From the NCBI GenBank assembly GCA_035623255.1, contig DASPTU010000129.1, forward strand, positions 1 to 41,269: a DNA stretch of 41,269 nt, read 5' to 3'. A program made the position numbers and the translations under genes. Below, piece after piece: positions 17,243-25,168 of the stretch; positions within the stretch are counted from its first letter, which is position 1, and each line of letters begins with the position of its first letter. This stretch comes from JAFAGX01 sp035623255. GTDB lineage: Bacteria > Acidobacteriota > Terriglobia > Terriglobales > Acidobacteriaceae. The notes under the pieces were generated by a model that saw only the letters and a list, made by a program, of their open reading frames with translations, did not search any database and was not told where the DNA came from.

Positions 17243-18136
17243 ATGTATCCGCGAACTTTTCACTACCATCGTGCCGCTTCGCTGGCAGAATCCGCATCCA
17301 TCCTGGCGCAACTTGGCGAGGAAGCCAGACCGCTGGCAGGCGGGCAAAGCCTTATTCCTTTAATGAAGCTTCGTTTAGCCAATCCGCAGCATCTGGTGGA
17401 TCTGAACTTCATCCCGAATACCTCCTATATTAAGGAGGGTGGGGGCGAGTTACGCTTTGGCGCCATGACTCGGCACGCCGAAATCGAAAACTCCGCACTG
17501 GCTATGACCATTCCAATCTTGCACGACTGCGCGGCCGGCATTGCCGATGTCCAAGTGCGAAATCGAGGTACCATCGGTGGATCCGTCGCCGAGGCCGATC
17601 CCAGCGGGGACTGGGCAGTCGCACTGGCAACCTTGGATTGTCAGATCGGCTGCATTGGCACAAACGGTGAGCGCAGCGTTTCGCTGGAGGACTTTGTCAA
17701 GGACGCTTACACCACGGTCCTGGAACCTGGCGAACTGGTAAAAGAGATCATTGTCACGATCCCGCCGAGAGGAAGTGGAGGCGCTTATCTTGCATCCAAG
17801 CGCGCAGCGCCGGTTTATGCCTCCGCCAGCGTCGCGGTGCAGCTCGCAATGGAGGGCGACGTCTGCAAGGCGGCAGCGATTGCGCTCGGTTGCGTAGGTC
17901 TGACTGCGATCAGGGCAAAAGACGCCGAGGGGGCGCTGCGTGGGCGAGCGGTTAACGAGAAAACTGTGACCGCCGCGATGGAGGCGGCCCGGAGCGCTGC
18001 GGATCCCCAATCCGACATGCGTGGTTCAGCTGACTACAAGCGAGCCTTAATCGCAGCCCTGGTAAAGCGGGCCGTTGAGATCGCTGTTCGCCGTGCTCGT
18101 GGAGAGCAGGTTGAGGTTGCCCCAATCTATGCCTGA
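17243..18136 (+). CDS. Molybdenum hydroxylase, FAD-binding medium subunit (CoxM-like)
   Basis: A 297-aa flavoprotein subunit of the xanthine-dehydrogenase/CO-dehydrogenase family; it passes electrons from the Fe-S subunit to an acceptor. FAD-pyrophosphate-binding segments are AGGQSLIPLMKLRLA (residues about 32-46) and RNRGTIGGSVAEADPSGDW. A CO-dehydrogenase C-terminal domain fills the last third (ARSAADPQSDMRGSADYKRALIAALVKRAV). It opens a tight four-gene set; its stop overlaps the next start by eight bases. The order M-S-G-L differs from the M-S-L order of classical cox operons by having the CoxG-like gene inside. The substrate depends on the large subunit, and CO is not implied. Confidence 0.92.
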   Translation: MYPRTFHYHRAASLAESASILAQLGEEARPLAGGQSLIPLMKLRLANPQHLVDLNFIPNTSYIKEGGGELRFGAMTRHAEIENSALAMTIPILHDCAAGIADVQVRNRGTIGGSVAEADPSGDWAVALATLDCQIGCIGTNGERSVSLEDFVKDAYTTVLEPGELVKEIIVTIPPRGSGGAYLASKRAAPVYASASVAVQLAMEGDVCKAAAIALGCVGLTAIRAKDAEGALRGRAVNEKTVTAAMEAARSAADPQSDMRGSADYKRALIAALVKRAVEIAVRRARGEQVEVAPIYA

Positions 18137-18617
18137 AACCGTCGAAAAAGTTGCCATTCAGGTGAAAGTGAACGGCAAACAACGTTCGCTCTCCGTCGAG
18201 CCAAGAACTCTGCTCGTGGAAATGCTGCGTGAGCAACTCGACCTCACCGGGACACACGTGGGCTGCGACACGACCTACTGCGGTGCATGCACCATTCTGC
18301 TCAATGGAGCAGCGGTGAAGTCGTGCACCGTCCTTGCCGTGCAGGCGGATGGCGCTGAGATTACGACGGTTGAGGGTTTAGCGACGAATGCACAGTTCCA
18401 CCCAATTCAGAAAGCGTTTGGGGACGCATACGGCTTGCAATGCGGATACTGCACTCCCGGCATCATGCTCTCCGCGCTGCAACTGTTGACACAAAACAAG
18501 CAGCCTACTGAAAAACAAATGCGCAAAGCTATTGCGGGGAATACATGCCGTTGTACGGGCTATCAAAATATATTCAAAGCGATCCAATTGGCGGCTCAGA
18601 ACATGAAAGGTGCATAG
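18129..18617 (+). CDS. Molybdenum hydroxylase, 2Fe-2S small subunit (CoxS-like)
   Basis: A 162-aa iron-sulfur subunit with two [2Fe-2S] clusters. The plant-ferredoxin-type N-terminal domain has C46, C51, C54 and C66 (GCDTTYCGACT and KSC). The helical C-terminal domain has C105 and C108 (QCGYCTPG), then C140 and C142 (TCRCTGY), which bind the cluster near the molybdenum centre. The ATG at 18129 lies inside the end of the medium-subunit gene (eight-base overlap) and gives the normal family N-terminus; an upstream in-frame extension to 18075 is not needed. It moves electrons from the Mo-cofactor subunit to FAD. Confidence 0.95.
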   Translation: MPETVEKVAIQVKVNGKQRSLSVEPRTLLVEMLREQLDLTGTHVGCDTTYCGACTILLNGAAVKSCTVLAVQADGAEITTVEGLATNAQFHPIQKAFGDAYGLQCGYCTPGIMLSALQLLTQNKQPTEKQMRKAIAGNTCRCTGYQNIFKAIQLAAQNMKGA

Positions 18618-18619
18618 GC

Positions 18620-19123
18620 ATGGCAATTAAGCTGGATGGCTTTTTTGAAGTCTTGCGCAGTCCCCACGAAGTTTACGAGTTCCTCGTCGACCCGGCGAAG
18701 TTCGCACCTCTGCTCCCGGAATTTCGTGGAATGTCGGTCCAGGATGCGAATCATTTCACCGTCAAGGTAAGCGTCGGTGTTTCCCACATAAGAGGAGTCG
18801 CCGAAGTGAAAATGGAGCTGGCGCAGGACGAGCGCCCGAGACGAGCGCAGTATAAAGGGCAAGGGAGCGTAGCCGGGGGAACCGTGTCATTTACTGCGGG
18901 GTTCGATTTATCGCAAGTTGACGGCGGTGGCACAAAGGTCGCCTGGCAAGGCGAGGCGCAGGTCTTTGGAAGGCTGGCCTCGGTCGCAGGCGGACTGCTG
19001 GAGCCACTGGGCAAGAAAAACGTTAAGAAGTTGATTGATGGCTTGCAAGCGGCTTTAGTACAAGCTGAGGCTCAGATTAATCAGCAATCGCGGCCAAGTG
19101 AACAAAGCTCGGAAGTCCACTAA
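18620..19123 (+). CDS. CoxG-like SRPBCC-fold protein (carbon monoxide dehydrogenase subunit G family)
   Basis: A 167-aa protein with the family pattern: an N-terminal LDGFFEVLRSPHEVYEFLVDPAKFAPLLP, then alternating strands (VAEVKMELAQDERP, GTVSFTAGFDLSQVDGGGTKVAWQGE), and a glycine-rich helix VFGRLASVAGGLLEPLGKKNVKKLIDGL. CoxG relatives are thought to bind membranes and help anchor the Mo enzyme at the cytoplasmic membrane; that is family knowledge, not seen here. The ATG follows the small-subunit stop by two bases, so translation is likely coupled. The in-frame extension back to 18545 would lie inside the coxS-like gene and is rejected. Confidence 0.88.
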   Translation: MAIKLDGFFEVLRSPHEVYEFLVDPAKFAPLLPEFRGMSVQDANHFTVKVSVGVSHIRGVAEVKMELAQDERPRRAQYKGQGSVAGGTVSFTAGFDLSQVDGGGTKVAWQGEAQVFGRLASVAGGLLEPLGKKNVKKLIDGLQAALVQAEAQINQQSRPSEQSSEVH

Positions 19124-19143
19124 TAGCCTCGGAGGCCTGGGGA

Positions 19144-21600
19144 GTGAGTTTGGAAGAAAAGCGAAATTGGGTGGGCAAAGCGGTGCCGCGCAAAGAAGAG
19201 AACCGCCTGCTCCGCGGACTGGGAAAATTTTCTGACGACATCAAGCTTCGCGAAATGCTGTATTTGAATTTTGTCCGCTCTCCATATGCGCACGCAAAAA
19301 TTGTCAACGCCGACACGTCAGCTGCGGAAGCTTTACCCGGCGTTGTTTGTGCTCTGACAGGGGCTGAGATCGCCTCCCAGACCCAGCCGTTTATCGAGAT
19401 CGGTCCCGAACCGTTCGCCAAGGTCAAGGATTATCCACTGGCTGTTTCCAAAGTGTGCTACCAGGGTGAGCCGGTGGCGGCGGTGGTCGCAGAATCAGCC
19501 GCCCTCGCGGAAGACGCCGCGGAATTGGTACAGGTCGACTACGAGCAGCTTGATCCCGTAGTTGATGCAGAGGACGCCCTCAGCAATCTCAGCATCCTGC
19601 ATGACGAAGCTGGAACCAACCGCGTGTGGAACGGTGTCTTCGAATACGGCGACGTTGACAAGGCATTCAAAGAAGCCGCTTACGTCGTCAGCATCGATAA
19701 GATGCATTTTCACCGCTTCTCCAGTACGCCGCTGGAGAACAACGTAATCATTGCCGAATGGGACTCGAAGGATGATCGCATCTACTACTCATGTAACAAT
19801 TCCTTCCCATCATTCGCGATCCAGTTTCTTGCCGCCCATCTGAACGTACACATTGACCGCATTCGCGTAGAGACCTTCGATATCGGGGGCAGCTTCGGCA
19901 TAAAGATCACCAGCTATCCGCAGATGGCGGTTTGCGCGCTGGCTTCGAAGAAAGCCGGGGGGCGTCCGGTCAAGTGGGTCGAGACCCGTTCAGAGCACAT
20001 GACGTCAAGTGCGCATGGAAATGAACGGACGTTCCGCGACACTCGTGTCGCGCTCGACAAAAATGGCGTGATTACGGCCGTTGCCTCGCAGCATATTGAT
20101 GATTGCGGCGCCTATCCTCGCTATGAACCTCTGGGTTGCGTCATCTGGTCGCAGGTGTTTCCTGGAGTCTATCGATTTAAGAGCGCACGTATTGACTTCA
20201 CTCAAGTAGTCACGAACAAGTGTCCGGTTGGTCCAAACCGCGGATATTCCCGCATGCAGCATCTCTGGTTCCTGGAGCGCGTGATAGACATCTGTGCTCA
20301 TGAGTTGGGGATTGCCGCTGATGAAATGCGGCTCCGCAATTACATTCAGCCGCAGGAATTTCCCTACACCACCCCCAACGGATGCGTCTACGACTCTGGC
20401 AACTATCCCAAGATGCTCCAGGTAGCCAAGCAGCGAATCGGGTGGGATGAGTGGAAAAAGAAGCAGGCAGTGGCACGCAAGGAAGGCCGCCTGATTGGAA
20501 TCGGCATTGGCACGACTCTGGACTCAGGCACCAACAATTTCGGGCAGTCGCAGATCGTGAATCCCGGGCTGCCATATTCGGGTAATTCTCAAGGCGCGAA
20601 CTGCAAGCTGGACATCTACGGAGAAGTAGTTGTCGCAGTGGGCTCCTGCCCGCAAGGGCAAGGGCACGAAACAACCGCAGCGCAGGTCGTGGCTGATGTG
20701 CTGAACATTCACCCTGATCTCGTAACCGTGCGCACCGGTTTTGACACCGAACGCAACGTGCACACCGGATTTTCCGGTACCTATGCCAGCCAGTTTGCTG
20801 TTTCCGGCCTTTCCGCGGTACACGGCGCCGCCCAGAAGCTAAAGGCGGAAATGAAGCGGTTGGGAGCATTTGCGTTGCAGACGCACGAAGACGATCTTGA
20901 ATTCGGAATGGGCACACAAGGTCCTGAGCTTCGCGCCGTAAGCACGGGAAAATCCATCAACTATTGGGGTCTTGCAAACCTGGTGAACGCCAACAGTGCA
21001 GCGCTGCCGCCGGAGCTGTATGAGGTCACTTTGAATTGCCGTTACATCTGGCGAGCGCCATTCAAAGTTCCCGACAAGCAGAAGAAGTACGGCAATCTCA
21101 CACTGACTTACGCATCACAGCTCCACATCGCCGTGGTTGAGGTCGAACGCGACACGTTTATTCCCCGTATCCTTGACTATGTGGCCGTGGACGATTGCGG
21201 CACGGTGATCAATCCTCCCATTGTCGAAGGACAGGTCTATGGCGCGACAGCGCACGGAATTGGCGCGGCTTTGCTGGAAAATTGTGTGTACGACGCGGTC
21301 GGCAACATGCTCACAAGCACATTCAGCGACTACACCCCTATCACAGCGATGAATATGCCGATGGTCAAGTACGACCACCTTGAAACGCCTTCCCCTCATA
21401 GCTATAGCGGTGCGAAAGGAATGGGCGAAGGTGGCGCCGCCCCCTTGCATACCATCTCTGCTGCTTTGCAGGATGCGCTATTTGCAAACGGCGTGATCAT
21501 CGACGATTCGTTCAATAATGCGGATCGACTATTCCGCGCCCTGGTAGCGAAGGAAGTCGCGCAGGCTGAAAAGTTGGTGAAGGTGGACAAGCGCATTTAG
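19144..21600 (+). CDS. Molybdenum hydroxylase, large Mo-cofactor subunit (CoxL/aldehyde-oxidase family, atypical active-site loop)
   Basis: An 818-aa molybdopterin-cytosine-dinucleotide-type subunit, close to the family length of about 800. The N-terminal domain begins KAVPRKEENRLLRGLGKFSDD. FDIGGSFGIK is the cofactor-contact glycine loop. The catalytic glutamate is E762 in KGMGEGGAAP, equivalent to Glu763 of the known CoxL. The loop that reads AYXCSFR in form I CO dehydrogenase and AYRGAGR in form II reads PNRGYSR here (residues 364-370), so there is no active-site cysteine and the tyrosine-bearing form II motif is not matched. True CO oxidation is therefore unlikely; hydroxylation of an N-heterocycle, aldehyde or purine-like compound is more plausible. 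The GTG start is supported by GGAGG at 19131-19135. Confidence 0.92.
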   Translation: MSLEEKRNWVGKAVPRKEENRLLRGLGKFSDDIKLREMLYLNFVRSPYAHAKIVNADTSAAEALPGVVCALTGAEIASQTQPFIEIGPEPFAKVKDYPLAVSKVCYQGEPVAAVVAESAALAEDAAELVQVDYEQLDPVVDAEDALSNLSILHDEAGTNRVWNGVFEYGDVDKAFKEAAYVVSIDKMHFHRFSSTPLENNVIIAEWDSKDDRIYYSCNNSFPSFAIQFLAAHLNVHIDRIRVETFDIGGSFGIKITSYPQMAVCALASKKAGGRPVKWVETRSEHMTSSAHGNERTFRDTRVALDKNGVITAVASQHIDDCGAYPRYEPLGCVIWSQVFPGVYRFKSARIDFTQVVTNKCPVGPNRGYSRMQHLWFLERVIDICAHELGIAADEMRLRNYIQPQEFPYTTPNGCVYDSGNYPKMLQVAKQRIGWDEWKKKQAVARKEGRLIGIGIGTTLDSGTNNFGQSQIVNPGLPYSGNSQGANCKLDIYGEVVVAVGSCPQGQGHETTAAQVVADVLNIHPDLVTVRTGFDTERNVHTGFSGTYASQFAVSGLSAVHGAAQKLKAEMKRLGAFALQTHEDDLEFGMGTQGPELRAVSTGKSINYWGLANLVNANSAALPPELYEVTLNCRYIWRAPFKVPDKQKKYGNLTLTYASQLHIAVVEVERDTFIPRILDYVAVDDCGTVINPPIVEGQVYGATAHGIGAALLENCVYDAVGNMLTSTFSDYTPITAMNMPMVKYDHLETPSPHSYSGAKGMGEGGAAPLHTISAALQDALFANGVIIDDSFNNADRLFRALVAKEVAQAEKLVKVDKRI

Positions 21601-21672
21601 AGCTTTAACCGTGGTGTCACTAGGCGAAGTCGAAGGATCTCGCCCGCGAGTTGTTTGGGTACTTCTCGGTGC

Positions 21673-22623
21673 ATGAAACGAGTCTGCATTGTCGGCTGCG
21701 GTGCGATCGGCAGTTTGTATGCCGCTCACCTGGCGCGGGTGGCTGAAGTGTTCGCGTTTGTCCGTCGCGAGGATCATGCTCGGGCGCTCGATCGTGAAGG
21801 CTTGACCGTATCCGGGCGCCATGAGTTTCATGTGAAGCTCAAGGCGACGACGCACGCGGACGAAATTCCGGATTGTGAGCTCGCAATCGTGGCAACCAAG
21901 GCTACCCAGGTGAAAGATTCGATCGCATGTGTGGGAAGACATTTTAACCAAGGAGCAGTGATTTCGGCGCAGAACGGACTTGGCAGCGAGGAAATCATCG
22001 CCCAGCACACGAGCGGGCAGGTCATTCGCGGTACAACATTCATGAGTGGCACTAAACATAGCGACACGCATGTGCAATACGAACTGGACACTGCTACCTG
22101 GCTCGGCCCGTTTGAGCCTCGCGGCACGCCGTATGCAGTCGTGCATGACGCCGCCGATCTGATTAAAGCGAGCGGCTTGAAAGCTGAGGCACTGGATGAT
22201 GCGCGTCCAGCACAATGGTCCAAACTGATTTTCAACGCTTCGGTAAACGGAGTTTCGGCGTTGACAGGCTTGCCGCACTCACCTCATTTTTCAGATGAGG
22301 CGGGAATTTCCTCTTTGGGTCATCTTTTGCACGAGTTGATTGACGAGGGAAAGCGAGTCGCTGCTGCCGTGGGCGTGCAATTGCACGAAGATCCTTGGGA
22401 GATGAACAAGATCGGAGCGCAGACCAATCATCCCCCATCGATGTTGTACGATGTGCGTCGTCAGCTCCTAACCGAGGTGGATTTTCTGAGTGGTGCAATC
22501 GCCCGCGAAGCCCAACGTCTGGGTGTTCCGGCGCCGCTCCACGCCGCGGTTTATCGGCTGATCAAAGGCAAAGAAGCATCGTGGACTTATGAGGACGAGA
22601 ACCGCCCGGTGCATAGTGGGTGA
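21673..22623 (+). CDS. Ketopantoate-reductase-like NADP-dependent oxidoreductase (ApbA/PanE family), copy 1
   Basis: A 316-aa member of the 2-dehydropantoate 2-reductase family. The N-terminal NADP motif is VCIVGCGAIGSLYAAHLA. The catalytic lysine is in SKLIFNASVNGVSALTG, and the C-terminal domain has SMLYDVRRQLLTEVDFLSGAI, where the glutamate binds the 2-oxoacid hydroxyl. These three elements are complete, so it should reduce a 2-oxoacid or similar ketone. The ATG at 21673 puts the nucleotide motif at the very N-terminus, as in the family; an in-frame TTG at 21655 is less likely. Its catabolic neighbours and a second related copy at 26470 argue against a housekeeping pantothenate role. Confidence 0.87.
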   Translation: MKRVCIVGCGAIGSLYAAHLARVAEVFAFVRREDHARALDREGLTVSGRHEFHVKLKATTHADEIPDCELAIVATKATQVKDSIACVGRHFNQGAVISAQNGLGSEEIIAQHTSGQVIRGTTFMSGTKHSDTHVQYELDTATWLGPFEPRGTPYAVVHDAADLIKASGLKAEALDDARPAQWSKLIFNASVNGVSALTGLPHSPHFSDEAGISSLGHLLHELIDEGKRVAAAVGVQLHEDPWEMNKIGAQTNHPPSMLYDVRRQLLTEVDFLSGAIAREAQRLGVPAPLHAAVYRLIKGKEASWTYEDENRPVHSG

Positions 22624-22724
22624 GAAGTGGGACGTACCTAATTGCTCAGAGGCAAGTTGTCTGCGTCGGCTTCCTTGGCTCAGGCTTGCGTCTAATTGTT
22701 AAGAGAGGTGTTTAGCGGATAACC

Positions 22725-23903
22725 ATGGCCTGGCCGATCGATAAAGCAAAGTTGGATCGCGTGCGTTCGCTTATGAACGATCAGTCCCTCAGCGCCCTCG
22801 TCGTACGCGCTCCCGACAATATTGTTTATCTCACGAATTATTGGTGCATGAAAGGATACGACGCCGTTGTCTTTCCCCGTGAGGGCGAAGCCACCCTGAT
22901 CGCGATTGAGCCCCAGATTGGAGATGCGGAGCGTAATTCGTGGACTAAAGACATCCGTTTATTCAAAAGCTACCACCCCAGCGACCCTCGCCCACCCCAG
23001 TACCGCGCGCTGGACATTGCATTGGAAGTTCTCAAGGAGCGCGGCCTGACGGAGAAAGTCGGAATTGAGTTGAATATGGGAACGCAAGCCTCCGATCGCA
23101 TGGTGGGTGAGCCCACCACTCCCACTCAAATTTATTTCGACGCATTTGGCGAAGTTGCAGGCAAGGTTGTGGATGCCACGCCCTTACTGAACGAGGCTCG
23201 CGCCATCAAAACGTCCCAGGAAATCGAGCGCATGCGACTGGCTAATGAACTCGCTGCGCTGGCGATGGAGCATACTCGCGAACACATGCGCGCTGGCATG
23301 AAGGAAAGCGAAGTAGGCGGGATGTATGAAAGTTTCGTTCATGGTGTTGGTGTCGGTTACAAGGGCAAGGTAGAAATGGCCCGCGCTTTCACGCTGGTGT
23401 GGTCAGGGAAGGGAATTGCAACCTTCACTGCAACCGGTGACCGCCCGATCCAAAAAAATGAGCCAACCTTATTTGAGATTTGGGTCTGCGTGGACGGTTA
23501 CTGGACAGACTTGACCAAGAACGCTTGTCCCGGCGAACTCACTCCAGAGTATCAGAAGCTCTTGGATCTGCTTCTGAAAGTATTTCATGAGGCGGTGTTA
23601 CATGTCCGGGATGGCGCAAGTTTTCCAGAGCTGGATCGCTTGATTCGCGCGCGAATTGCGGAGGGCGGATACCCAGGGCAGCCTTCTCACCCGATTTGCC
23701 ATGGCGTAGGAGCGCGGGCACACGAACCGCCCTATGCTCACCAGGCTGGAGGTGGGACGATGAAGAAGGGAATGGTGCTCGCCATCGAACCCGGCATTTA
23801 CTGGCAGGGCGGTGGCGGCCTTCGGCTGGAGGACGATTTTCTAATCACCGACAGCGGCAACGAAAAGCTGTGTAGTTATCCCGACGATTTCCGGTTGGTA
23901 TAA
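22725..23903 (+). CDS. M24-family (creatinase/Xaa-Pro peptidase fold) hydrolase, copy 1
   Basis: A 392-aa pita-bread-fold protein with a creatinase-type N-terminal domain (LSALVVRAPDNIVYLTNYW) and an M24 catalytic domain. Mapping the five metal ligands of aminopeptidase P (D, D, H, E, E) by eye gives E251, D262 (YWTDLTKNA), H326 (CHGVGARAHEPP), E355 (IEPGIYW) and E369 (LEDDF). Only the first aspartate is changed, to glutamate, so metal-dependent hydrolysis of a C-N bond is still plausible. The next gene starts two bases after the stop. Xaa-Pro peptidase, creatinase-like and ectoine-hydrolase-like activities are all conceivable; the substrate cannot be assigned. Confidence 0.87.
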   Translation: MAWPIDKAKLDRVRSLMNDQSLSALVVRAPDNIVYLTNYWCMKGYDAVVFPREGEATLIAIEPQIGDAERNSWTKDIRLFKSYHPSDPRPPQYRALDIALEVLKERGLTEKVGIELNMGTQASDRMVGEPTTPTQIYFDAFGEVAGKVVDATPLLNEARAIKTSQEIERMRLANELAALAMEHTREHMRAGMKESEVGGMYESFVHGVGVGYKGKVEMARAFTLVWSGKGIATFTATGDRPIQKNEPTLFEIWVCVDGYWTDLTKNACPGELTPEYQKLLDLLLKVFHEAVLHVRDGASFPELDRLIRARIAEGGYPGQPSHPICHGVGARAHEPPYAHQAGGGTMKKGMVLAIEPGIYWQGGGGLRLEDDFLITDSGNEKLCSYPDDFRLV

Positions 23904-23905
23904 GC

Positions 23906-25168
23906 GTGCCTAAACCAGCATTGAAGCTCGAACCGAAACTGGCGGAGAAAATCCTCGCTGAAGTGCGCGAAGACGAGATCGTCGCGATGGCTTGCGATGT
24001 CATCAACATCCCCAGCCCAACCGGGGAAGAACTTGAAATGGCGCGATATATGCAGAATGCGTTGCGCCAACTTGGACTCAATGTTACGTGGCAGGAGGTT
24101 GAAGAGGGGCGCGCCAATGTTGTGGCACGATGGGTCGGTTGTGGTGGCGGAAAGAATCTAATGTTCAACGGCCACATGGATACTTCAAATACCGGCCGGG
24201 AAGAATTCCTCACCGGTATCGGCTACAAACCATCTGCTGTGCTGAAAGACGGATTCATTTATGGTCTCGGCATCTACAACATGAAGGGCGCGCTCGTTTG
24301 TTACACCCAGGCGCTTAAAGCTCTTCAGCGTTCCGGCATCAGGCTCAAAGGCGATGTGATCATCGCGGCGGTTGCGGGGGAGATCGAAAAGACGCAGTGG
24401 GGTGAATTTAAAGGCAAGGAGTACCGCGGCTACGGAACCGGGACTCACTATCTGGTAAATCACGGCGTGCTCCCGGACGAGTGTATTCTCGGCGAACCTA
24501 CCGATATGAAGGTTGTGCCGGAGCACTTCGGTTCAATGTGGGTGCGCGTTGCATGCACCGGAAATTACGTGCACACCGCATTCTGTGAAGGCCGCGAAGA
24601 AATGAACTCAATCCGCCGTATGTACGAACTGATGGACACGATCATGAAATGGATTGCCAATTGGGAGAAGAATGCCTCGCATGGCGGCAAGAAGGCTCTC
24701 GTCAACATCGGTGGGATTCGCGGCGGCCATGCCTGGCGCGCCAGTCGCACTCCTGAAAAGACAGAATTGTTTCTAGATGTTCGTGTACCGCCAACCATTC
24801 CGATGACCGATGCCCGCCGAAATTTCCAGCAAATGTTTTCGGAACTGGAACGAAAGCATCCTGATTGGGGATTGGAATTCGAAACCTACGTCTCTGTCCC
24901 TGGGGCCCGCATTAACGAAGAGCACGAAATGATTAGAGCAATTGACGCCTGCCACGAGCAGATTATGGGCAAGCGACCGGAGCGCGAAGTGGTCACCTGG
25001 TGCTCCGACGCGAGTGTCCTCAGCCGCTATGGTATTGAAACCGTCAATTACGGCCCTTCCAGCGGCCCGCGCGATGCTGAGGGCGAAAAAGTTGCCATCA
25101 AAACTTTGGTGGATATAACGAAGATCTACGCGCTGGTCGCGACCGAATTGTGCGGAGTCCAATCCTAG
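23906..25168 (+). CDS. M20-family amidohydrolase/deacylase homologue with altered metal site
   Basis: 420 aa, resembling acetylornithine deacetylase/succinyl-diaminopimelate desuccinylase proteins. H90-x-D92 is kept in NGHMDTSN, and GEPTDM carries the usual acidic ligand. However the bridging aspartate of the family (normally in DMKG) is N125 in YNMKGAL, the EE pair reads E-I-E (159-161), and the C-terminal histidine ligand is missing from GPSSGPRDAEGEK. The lid domain with GNYVHTAF is present. It may be a single-metal enzyme, use another mechanism, or be non-hydrolytic. The start is GTG at 23906, two bases after the M24 stop, so it is surely co-transcribed with the flanking M24 genes, and the three products may act together. 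Confidence 0.82.
   Translation: MPKPALKLEPKLAEKILAEVREDEIVAMACDVINIPSPTGEELEMARYMQNALRQLGLNVTWQEVEEGRANVVARWVGCGGGKNLMFNGHMDTSNTGREEFLTGIGYKPSAVLKDGFIYGLGIYNMKGALVCYTQALKALQRSGIRLKGDVIIAAVAGEIEKTQWGEFKGKEYRGYGTGTHYLVNHGVLPDECILGEPTDMKVVPEHFGSMWVRVACTGNYVHTAFCEGREEMNSIRRMYELMDTIMKWIANWEKNASHGGKKALVNIGGIRGGHAWRASRTPEKTELFLDVRVPPTIPMTDARRNFQQMFSELERKHPDWGLEFETYVSVPGARINEEHEMIRAIDACHEQIMGKRPEREVVTWCSDASVLSRYGIETVNYGPSSGPRDAEGEKVAIKTLVDITKIYALVATELCGVQS

Noticed and set aside
17243..21600. Aerobic carbon monoxide dehydrogenase operon
   Set aside because: The large subunit lacks the form I AYXCSFR cysteine loop and also the form II AYRGAGR loop, so CO as substrate is not supported even though the subunits resemble CoxM, CoxS, CoxG and CoxL.
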